In this document: positions 53,947 through 64,000 of the stretch, piece by piece | How the letters are laid out: each line of letters begins with the position of its first letter | Numbering within the stretch: the stretch's first letter is position 1 | DNA from: Arachnia propionica | GTDB lineage: Bacteria; Actinomycetota; Actinomycetes; Propionibacteriales; Propionibacteriaceae | Direction: 5' to 3' | NCBI RefSeq assembly: GCF_037055325.1 | Contig: NZ_CP146373.1 | Location: forward strand, 1,240,001-1,304,000 | DNA length: 64,000 bases | Program-made: the position numbers and the translations under genes | The notes under the pieces: model-generated | Told to the model about the DNA's origin: nothing | What the model saw: the letters and a program-made list of their open reading frames with translations, nothing else | The model's database searches: none

Positions 53947-54947
53947 TCAGGACAGCGATCCGTAGGTCGTCTTCGCCTTCTCCAGCGCGGAAACATATCC
54001 CGCGCGCTCGTAAGCATCAGCCGGGGCGTTGCTCGGCACGGCCAGCATTCCACGGATCTGGTCCAGGGTGAGCTGTCTGCCGTCGAGCCAGGCTTCGAGG
54101 CCGTCGATCAGGCGAGTGGCGTGCTCAATGCCGTGACGCACCAGCGCCGATGTGGTGCAGACCACATCGGCTCCAGCCAGCAGGTACTTCACCACGTCCT
54201 CGGGCTGGTCCACCCCGGACGAGGCCGCAAGCGAGGCCTCGACGTGGTCGTGCAGCACAGCAATCCAGGTGCGCGGCAAGCGGGCATCCACAGGCGAACT
54301 CAGCGTCACCCCGCTGACTACTTCCATCCGCTCCAGGTCGATGTCGGGTTGCAGGAACCGGTTGAACAACACCAAGCCATCAGCCCCGGCCCGGTCCAGC
54401 TGCTGGCACATCGCGCCGACCGACGAGAAATATGGACTGAGCTTCACTGTTACCGGGATACTCACCTCTGACTTCACTGCCTGGAGGATGTCGAGGTGAC
54501 GTTGCTCCACATCGTTACCTCCCAGGGTGAGGTCACCCGAGACGTAGTAGATGTTGAGTTCCAGGGCCGCCGCTCCCGCGTCCTGCAGGCTACGAGCCGA
54601 ATGCACCCATCCTCCATGGGAGGCGCCGTTGAGGGATGCAATCAGTGGCACGTCGATGGCGGAGGCTCCCCGCTCAACGAGCCGCAGGTATTTCGTGACG
54701 GCATCAGCCTCGGCCCGCGGCACCTCCGGGAAGAAGCTGGTGGCCTCCGGAGTGAGATCGGCGAACTGTTCCTCCAGCTCCACCAACCGCTCCGCCTCAC
54801 GGAACAGCTGTTCCTCGAACAGGGAGAACATGGTCACGGCCCCGACTCCCGCATCCGCCAATGCCTTGATGTCATCAACGCTCTGGCTCAGCGGTCCGGC
54901 CGAGGCGACGACAGGATTGCGCAGCTCCAATCCAAGGTAGCCACTTG

Positions 54948-54960
<13 letters not shown>
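53947..54960 (-). CDS. Dihydroorotate-dehydrogenase-like FMN protein linked to PFOR
   Basis: This 337-residue TIM-barrel flavoprotein has YLGLELRNPVVASAGPLSQS, PVTVKLSPYFS and LELNIYYVSGD, as in DHOD/PreA-type proteins. Such proteins commonly follow nifJ-type PFOR genes in bacteria. Strict DHOD in pyrimidine synthesis is less likely because catalytic Ser/Cys loop residues are not obvious. The ATG overlaps the PFOR stop region by 13 bases. Confidence 0.78.
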
Positions 54961-58534
<3,574 letters not shown>

Positions 58535-58535
<1 letters not shown>

Positions 58536-60166
58536 CACTGGCCCTCCGGAATCATCTCGATGGCATGCACGGGACACTGCTCGTAACAGGTGGCGCAGCC
58601 GGTGCAGCGTTCGTAGTCGAAGCGGTACCGGTTGCCGGGGCCGAGTTTGATGACGGCATCCTCGGGGCAGGCACCGTAGCAGCCGTCGCACTCGAAGCAG
58701 TTGCCGCAGGACAGGCAGCGACGGGCCTCGAACTCGGCCTCCTTCGGGCTAAGGCCCGCGACGATCTCGCCGAAGTCGGACACGCGTGTCTCGGGAGCCT
58801 GTTCAGGCTGGATCCTCCGGGTGTGACCGCCGAAGTACCACAGGTTCATCTGGTCGAGATGGACGAGCGGGTGCTTCGGATCGCGGGGGGTGGCATCGAG
58901 GTTCAGCCACTTGTCGATGCAGCGAGCGGCCTTCTTGCCGTGCCCGACACCGACGGTGACGGTGCGTTCACTCGGAACCATGTCGCCTCCCGCGAAGATT
59001 CCGGGAACATTCGTCATGAGGGTCTCGGGATCGACCTGCACCACGTCCTGATCGAAAATCATGCCGGGAATGCTGTGGAGGAAACCGGTGTCGGCCTCCT
59101 GTCCGACGGCCAGGATCACCGTGTCGGCGGCGAGTTTCTCGAACCGCCCAGTGCCGTGCGGCTTGCCGTCCTCGTCGAGTTCCATGACCTCGACGGTCAG
59201 GTCCTCCTCCCCCATCTCGGTGATGGTCCGCAGCCAGTTCATCCTCACCCCCTCCTGCTCTGCACTCTCGCGCTCCTCAGTGTGGGCGGGCATCTGCTCA
59301 ACGGTGCGGCGATAGACAATCACTGACTCCTCGGCACCCAGCCGACGAGCCACGCGGGCCGCATCCATGGCAGTGTTGCCGCCGCCGTAGACCGCTACCC
59401 GGCGTCCGATGACCGGCCTCTCGCCCTTGGCGACATCACGCAGGAAGCTGACGGCGTCGACCATCTTGGTGGCGTCGGCAGAGGGAATGTCCACGCGCTT
59501 GGACAAATGCGCTCCAATGGCCACGAACACCGCGTCGAAACGTCCCGCAACCTGTGTGGCGAGCAGGTCGGTGACCGGGGCGTTGTTACGGATCACCACC
59601 CCCATGTCGGTGATGCGTGCCACCTCGGCGTCCAGAACGTCACGGGGCAGCCGGTACTCAGGGATCCCGTAGCGCATCATGCCGCCGGGGGCGTCGGCGG
59701 AATCGTGGATCTCCACCTCGTGGCCGAGGCGTCGCAGGTGGTAAGCGGCTGACAACCCGGAGGGCCCAGCACCGATGATCAACACTCGCCGCCCTGAGTC
59801 ACGGCGCGGCGCCTCGAAACGCCAGCCACGTTCCAGCGCCAAGTCACCCAGATAGCGCTCAACGGAATGAATGGAGACGGCCGAATCAAGATCCTTGCGG
59901 TTGCAGGCCGTCTCGCAGGGGTGGTAACAAACGCGACCGTGAATGGCCGGGAAGGGGTTATCTGCGGTGAGCTGCCGCCAGGCCGCCTCATGTTCCCCCG
60001 CTTTTATCAGACGTAACCACTCCTGGATGTTCTCCCCCGCCGGGCATCCGGCGTTGCAGGGGGGCAGCATGTCCAGGTAAATGGGTCTCCTCGATCGCAC
60101 CGGGGCGACCCGTCCTGTGGTTGTCAGCAAATTGGGTAGACCAGTCACATCATCGCGCTCGGTCAT
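58535..60166 (-). CDS. GltD-like NADPH flavoprotein with C-terminal iron-sulfur clusters
   Basis: This 543-residue protein resembles glutamate synthase small subunit. The N-terminal cluster motif is CNAGCPAGENIQEWL with CYHPCETACNR; the FAD site is IIGAGPSGLSAAYHL; the NADPH site is VYGGGNTAMDAARVA. The C-terminal 90 residues carry CLSCGNCFECDGCYGACP and CTGCATCYEQCPVHAI for two [4Fe-4S] clusters. No glutamate synthase large subunit is nearby. The likely role is electron exchange between NADPH and ferredoxin or PFOR, overlapping by one base. A GGAGGG site precedes the ATG. Confidence 0.85.
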
Positions 60167-60226
60167 GGTGTCCCTCCGTCGCTACGACTATTCCCGTCAA
60201 TCGTAGGACGTCCGAGGGACACCATG
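60164..60226. repeat. 63-base interrupted palindrome over the GltD-like start codon
   Basis: CATGGTGTCCCTC (60164-60176) and GAGGGACACCATG (60214-60226) are perfect 13-base inverted arms. CGTC/GACG and CTACGA/TCGTAG form inner pairs, about 23 bp in all with a one-base and a three-base bulge, around a 13-base loop. On the minus strand the second-half arm is the start codon and Shine-Dalgarno (GGAGGGACACCATG) of the GltD-like gene. The first half is therefore its exact complement. In mRNA this would mask translation start; in DNA it could be an operator or an inverted duplication. Confidence 0.75.
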
Positions 60227-60283
60227 CCTCGTAAATTCGCGAGGAAAACTGCGCCTATTGAGGAAAGGGGGTTCTCAGCCCCG

Positions 60284-60649
60284 TCAGTTGGTGGAGCTCG
60301 TCTGTGCTTCTTCCTTGACTTTCTCCGGGTCAAGTTCCTTGAGCTGCTTGACGAGGTCGTCGAGCTGGGTCCCGTTCAGCAGGCCACTCTGCCGGAACAC
60401 CAGGACTCCGGAGCGGAAAGCCATGATGGTGGGGATGGACTGGATGTCGAGAGCAAAGGCCAGGTCCTGCTCGGCTTCGGTGTCCACCTTGCCGAAAACG
60501 GTCCCGTCGTGGCGCCCGGAGGCCTCCTCGAAGATCGGACCGAAACGGCGACACGGACCGCACCATGAGGCCCAAAAGTCGACGAGAACGACATCATTTC
60601 CCTCGATGGTGGAGCGGAAGTTCTCCTTGGTCAGGTTTGTGGTTGCCAT
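60284..60649 (-). CDS. trxA: Thioredoxin
   Basis: This 121-residue thioredoxin has the active site WCGPC (Cys30, Cys33) within VLVDFWASWCGPCRRFG, the conserved IPTIMAFRSG cis-proline loop, and the final VKQLKELD helix. It reduces protein disulfides in the cytoplasm. The C-terminal tail KVKEEAQTSSTN is a short extension. It is 117 bases upstream of the GltD-like gene on the same strand. Confidence 0.95.
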   Translation of the reverse strand: MATTNLTKENFRSTIEGNDVVLVDFWASWCGPCRRFGPIFEEASGRHDGTVFGKVDTEAEQDLAFALDIQSIPTIMAFRSGVLVFRQSGLLNGTQLDDLVKQLKELDPEKVKEEAQTSSTN

Positions 60650-60667
60650 GTTTCCTCATTTCGGATT

Positions 60668-60690
60668 TCGTTGTTCATTTCAATCAACGA
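60668..60690. promoter_or_regulatory. Inverted repeat upstream of trxA
   Basis: TCGTTG (60668-60673) and CAACGA (60685-60690) are perfect arms separated by 11 bases, about 20 bases upstream of the trxA start. It may be a regulator site. Confidence 0.3.
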
Positions 60691-60728
60691 CTGCTCCGCC
60701 CGGCTTATTCCCCAGGCAACATGACTAC

Positions 60729-61418
60729 TCAGCGGGCTGCGACGAAGAGCAGTTCCGCAACCGCCTCGTCCACGGTGACCGCGTCGTCACCGACGCAGAA
60801 TCTGAGGTCGATGCCCACGCGACGCACCACGAACTCCACTCCCGGTCGGAGCCCCAGCGCCGCGAGGGCCGAGAGTACCTCCGCGTCGGCCTGCAGGTTC
60901 TCGCTCATCCGTTCCATGGTGACGGTTATCTCGCCGCGGTTTGGAACCACCTCCGACAACGGCACGACCCCTTCTCTGAAGGGCACGTGTTCGTGATCCA
61001 GCCCGAGTTCTTTGAGTCCCGGAATGGGATTGCCGTAGGGGGAACGGGTTGGTGCGTGGAGGATCCTGAGCAGCCGGCGCTCGACGTCATCCGAGATGAC
61101 GTGCTCCCAGCGGCAGGCCTCGTCGTGCACCTTCTCCCATTCGAGACCGATCACATCGATCAGCAGGCGCTCCGCCAGCCGGTGTTTGCGCATCACGTCG
61201 CGCGCCAGCCGGGCGCCCTTCGGAGTGAGTTTGATCGTGCGGTCTGCCTTGACGGAGAGCAGACCATCGCGTTCCATGCGCGCCACGGTCTGGGATACCG
61301 TGGGTCCGGCCTGGTGAAGACGCTCAGCGATCCGGGCCCGCAGCGGAGGCACCCCCTCCTCCAAGAGTTCGTATACAGTACGCAGGTACATCTCCGTGGT
61401 GTCGATCAGCTCACTCAT
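60729..61418 (-). CDS. ideR: IdeR/DtxR-family iron-dependent regulator
   Basis: This 229-residue protein is a close match to DtxR/IdeR: MSELIDTTEMYLRTVYELLE start, ARIAERLHQAGPTVSQTVAR HTH, and ADRTIKLTPKGARLA. Metal ligands HDEACRWEH and a C-terminal FeoA-like SH3 domain follow. With Fe(II) it represses iron uptake. Two boxes of its consensus type lie in front of the two iron ABC systems in this window. Confidence 0.92.
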   Translation of the reverse strand: MSELIDTTEMYLRTVYELLEEGVPPLRARIAERLHQAGPTVSQTVARMERDGLLSVKADRTIKLTPKGARLARDVMRKHRLAERLLIDVIGLEWEKVHDEACRWEHVISDDVERRLLRILHAPTRSPYGNPIPGLKELGLDHEHVPFREGVVPLSEVVPNRGEITVTMERMSENLQADAEVLSALAALGLRPGVEFVVRRVGIDLRFCVGDDAVTVDEAVAELLFVAAR

Positions 61419-61527
61419 ACCTCACACGCCTCCTTGAAAGCAATGGTAACGATGTGTGACGACACCGGGACCCGCAATCGCTACACACCGCGAATATCCC
61501 AACACACGGACTGGAAGGTTGTATTCC

Positions 61528-62157
61528 ATGGCGCGCATTCCCGATGAAAAACCCCTCATGGGTCGCATCGTGAGGCTCGATCCCACTCAGGAGTCGGACC
61601 GGGACGATCTGATCGATGCGCTCGACGATCCGCGGGTGTTCGCTCTCGGGTACGCAGGTGGCGCCACGGACCGGGTGGCTGCGATCGAGAACCTGATCGC
61701 CGGTGCGGGCGGGAATCGTGTCATGTACACCATCCGGTTGGTCGGCGACACCCGGTTTGGCCCGGTGGGTGAGGTGGTCGGAACCACGTCCCTGGGTGAT
61801 CTCGAGCCTCGGGCCCAGCGCGCCCACGCGGGCTGGACGGCGTACCGTCCCGCGCTGTGGGGCACGGGAGTGAACGCGGAGGTGAAGCTCCTGTTGCTGG
61901 GACACGCCTTCGAGGACTGCGGTTTCGAGCGAGTGAAGCTCCAAACCGACTCCATCAACCAGCGTTCCCGGGACGCGATTGCCCGCTTGGGAGCCGTGCA
62001 GGAAGGGGTGCTGCGGCACCACCAGCCCCGCGCGGACGGCTCATGGCGCGACACCGTGGTTTTCTCGATTCTCTCGGCCGAGTGGCCGGCGGTACGGGCC
62101 GGTCTGGAGTCGAGGGTACGGGCCACCCTCACCTCCCTGACTGCTCAGGAGTCCTAG
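61528..62157 (+). CDS. GNAT acetyltransferase (RimJ/RimL-like)
   Basis: This 209-residue protein has MGRIVRLDPTQESDRDDLI and the family LWGTGVNAEVKLLLLGHAFED-type acetyl-CoA loop, then FERVKLQTDSINQRSRDAI and LGAVQEGVLR, as in RimJ/RimL-type N-acetyltransferases. The ATG at 61528 follows GGAAGG. Substrate unknown. It is divergent from ideR. Confidence 0.85.
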   Translation: MARIPDEKPLMGRIVRLDPTQESDRDDLIDALDDPRVFALGYAGGATDRVAAIENLIAGAGGNRVMYTIRLVGDTRFGPVGEVVGTTSLGDLEPRAQRAHAGWTAYRPALWGTGVNAEVKLLLLGHAFEDCGFERVKLQTDSINQRSRDAIARLGAVQEGVLRHHQPRADGSWRDTVVFSILSAEWPAVRAGLESRVRATLTSLTAQES

Positions 62158-62192
62158 CGCTTGCAGGTCGGCTCGCCCAGCTTTGGCGTCTC

Positions 62193-63311
62193 TCAACGAA
62201 TGCGTTCTCCCCGCCGCCAGACCTGTTGCAGTTCTCCTGCATCATCAACGACGCAGATGTCGGCACGTTTGCCGACTTCCAGGGTTCCGACTTCCTCCAG
62301 CCCGTGCCAGCGGGCCGGGGTGGTGGCTGCAATCCGGGCGGCCTCGGGGATGCTCAATCCCACCTGACCGACGACGAAACCGAATGCCTTTGCCATGGTC
62401 AAGGTGGAGCCCGCAATGGAACCGGGGGTGCCGTCAACGGTAACCAGCCGGGCGGTTCCGTCTCGGACCTCCACTTCGAGCTCTCCCAACAGGTAGCGCC
62501 CGTCGCCCTGACCGGTGGCGCTTATGGCATCGGTGACCAGGCAGATGCGGTCGGTCCCGGCGGCTTCGATAGCCATCCGTGCAACCACAGGCCGGTGGTG
62601 GATACCGTCACAGATCAGTTCACACATCACGCGGTCGTCGGTCAGCAGCACGGGCACGGGACCGGGCTCACGATGGTGGATGGAACGCATCGCGGAGAAC
62701 AGGTGGGTTACGACGCAGACTCCCCAGCCGATGGACTCGACCGCGACGTGCTCGTCGGCGTCGGAGTGCCCGAAGGCCACCGTGACACCTGCCCGCGTGA
62801 ATCGCCGGGTAGCGGCTTCTCCTCCGTCGCGTTCAACGGCCAAGGTGATCATGCGTAGCGCTGGCCCGCCCGCCGATATGAGCCGTTCGACGAGCTCCGG
62901 TTCGGGGTTGCGCAGCAGACCGGGATCGTGCGCGCCTCTCCGGGCCTCGGACAGGAAAGGCCCCTCGAGGTGGATTCCGTCGAGTTCGCCGGATTCGACG
63001 AGCCCGCGCAACACCCGGCACTGGGCCTCCAACTTCTCGATGGGTTCGGTGACGGTGGAGGCGAACAAAGTGGTGGTTCCCTGGGAGCGGTGATACTCGA
63101 TGGCACGCAGGTTGGCGGCGGGATCCGGATCACCGAAGCTGACACCGATCGCACCGTGGCAATGGGTGTCGACGAAACCCGGTACCGCCCAGAAATCACC
63201 GGTTCCCCCACCCGATGTAATGGCCACCACCCGACCATCAGCGATCTCGATGATCGCTTCCTCGATCGTTCCCCCGGGCGTCACCGCCCTGCCGACCCGC
63301 AGCTTCGTCAT
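62193..63311 (-). CDS. nagA: N-acetylglucosamine-6-phosphate deacetylase
   Basis: Removes acetate from GlcNAc-6-phosphate in amino-sugar use. The 372-residue amidohydrolase has the metal motif DTHCHGAIG, LEGPFLSEARRGAHDP, VAFGHSDAD, THLFSAM and LVTDAISATG. The start is the ATG at 63311; one at 63323 lacks a ribosome-binding site. It is divergent from serC. Confidence 0.92.
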   Translation of the reverse strand: MTKLRVGRAVTPGGTIEEAIIEIADGRVVAITSGGGTGDFWAVPGFVDTHCHGAIGVSFGDPDPAANLRAIEYHRSQGTTTLFASTVTEPIEKLEAQCRVLRGLVESGELDGIHLEGPFLSEARRGAHDPGLLRNPEPELVERLISAGGPALRMITLAVERDGGEAATRRFTRAGVTVAFGHSDADEHVAVESIGWGVCVVTHLFSAMRSIHHREPGPVPVLLTDDRVMCELICDGIHHRPVVARMAIEAAGTDRICLVTDAISATGQGDGRYLLGELEVEVRDGTARLVTVDGTPGSIAGSTLTMAKAFGFVVGQVGLSIPEAARIAATTPARWHGLEEVGTLEVGKRADICVVDDAGELQQVWRRGERIR

Positions 63312-63391
63312 GCCACCATCCAAGCACCGGTTCTCTTCCCGTCCGCCGAACCGCGCACTTCGGTTTCACAGGTGCGTGGGAGAATTCGGGG

Positions 63392-64000
63392 GTGATCGTC
63401 ATTCCCGAAGACCTCCTGCCCGCAGACGGCCGTTTCGGCTCAGGCCCGGCCAAGGTGCGCCCTGAAGCCCTGGAGTACCTCGCACTGCGTGGCGATGTGC
63501 TGGGCACCTCGCATCGCCAGGCGCCCGTGAAACAGCTCGTCGCAACGATTCAGGAGGGGCTACAGGAGCTGTACCAGCTGCCTGAGGGATATCAGGTGGT
63601 GCTCGGCAACGGGGGATCCACCGTGTTCTGGGACGTAGCGGTCTGCTCCTTGATCGAGCAACGTTCTGCGCATGCCGTCTTCGGGGAGTTCACCCGCAAG
63701 TTCGCGCGCGCCGCCGCGGCGGCCCCGTTCCTGGCTGACCCGGCACTCACGCAATGCGACCCAGGAGCCGTAGTCCTGCCCGCTCCGACTGACGCGGATG
63801 TGGTGGCGTGGGCACAGAACGAGACCTCCACGGGTGCAACTGCCCCGGTGGAGCGGATCGGCGAGGGCCTGGTGCTGATCGACGCCACGTCGGCTGCGGG
63901 TGGGATGGCCGCCGACATCTCACAGACGGACGTCTATTACTTCGCCCCGCAGAAGAACTTCTCCTCAGACGGAGGTTTGTGGGTGGCGTTTTGTTCCCCG
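63392..64000 (+). CDS. serC: Phosphoserine aminotransferase, C-terminal end cut by window edge
   Basis: The open frame from a GTG at 63392 gives 203 residues of an actinobacterial-type SerC. It has FGSGPAKVRPEALEYL, LGTSHRQAPVKQLV, VVLGNGGSTVFWDVA and the PLP lysine in FAPQKNFSSDGGLW at the edge. SerC makes 3-phosphoserine for serine synthesis. Confidence 0.93.
   Translation, partial: MIVIPEDLLPADGRFGSGPAKVRPEALEYLALRGDVLGTSHRQAPVKQLVATIQEGLQELYQLPEGYQVVLGNGGSTVFWDVAVCSLIEQRSAHAVFGEFTRKFARAAAAAPFLADPALTQCDPGAVVLPAPTDADVVAWAQNETSTGATAPVERIGEGLVLIDATSAAGGMAADISQTDVYYFAPQKNFSSDGGLWVAFCSP

Noticed and set aside
60224-60568. Plus-strand frame starting inside the palindrome at the GltD-like start codon
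   Set aside because: It has a copy of the start region because of the inverted repeat, but it runs antisense to trxA and has no domain.

Overview
The window is high-GC DNA from an actinobacterium. Many genes start at GTG or TTG, successive start and stop codons often overlap by 1-4 bases, and there is an IdeR/DtxR-type iron regulator. The mix (NarGHJI with full molybdenum-cofactor genes, a membrane-fused copper nitrite reductase, a lower mevalonate operon, and a paired flavin monooxygenase/FMN reductase) suggests a facultatively anaerobic Propionibacteriaceae-like organism, perhaps Arachnia/Pseudopropionibacterium. That placement is inference; no rRNA or other phylogenetic marker was examined.

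Region 1 (1-2.4 kb): the start of a patatin-like lipase on the minus strand, cut by the window edge, and a secreted SH3-repeat cell-wall protein behind a structured leader. Region 2 (2.4-28.9 kb) is a nitrogen-oxide respiration and molybdenum island. A minus-strand set (DUF2249 protein, NnrS-like membrane protein, NirK fused to a membrane domain) is divergent from plus-strand moaE-moaA-mop regulator-modABC. An IdeR-type iron transporter (10.9-14.1 kb) and a small orphan gene sit in the middle. A long minus-strand series then runs from a SufR-like regulator through narGHJI, a DUF6457 protein, moeB, moeA, moaC, mobA-DUF6457 and moaD (25.9 to 14.7 kb), nearly every junction overlapping. Two NarK transporters run divergently on the plus strand, followed by a strong hairpin and tRNA-Arg(CCT).

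Region 3 (29-37 kb): an FMN reductase broken by a one-base frameshift, its partner flavin monooxygenase, an orphan beta-propeller lipo/membrane protein, and a second iron-siderophore ABC system with an IdeR box in the divergent promoter. Region 4 (37-41.3 kb): mevalonate kinase, diphosphomevalonate decarboxylase, phosphomevalonate kinase and type 2 IPP isomerase in one overlapping operon, without HMG-CoA synthase or reductase. Region 5 (41.3-49.9 kb): a TctA-type permease with a small partner, a TetR/YvaD-like divergent pair, D-serine dehydratase, CsbD, and a TetR regulator divergent from an unusual retinol-saturase/ferredoxin-reductase fusion.

Region 6 (49.9-53.8 kb): a MarR-led osmoprotectant ABC operon. 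Region 7 (53.9-60.7 kb): thioredoxin, a GltD-like iron-sulfur flavoprotein, pyruvate:ferredoxin oxidoreductase and a dihydroorotate-dehydrogenase-like protein on one strand, with a striking 63-base interrupted palindrome at the start codon of the GltD-like gene. Region 8 (60.7-64 kb): IdeR, a GNAT acetyltransferase, N-acetylglucosamine-6-phosphate deacetylase, and the start of phosphoserine aminotransferase. The IdeR gene plausibly controls both iron transporters in the same window. No CRISPR array, transposase, integrase or rRNA gene was seen.
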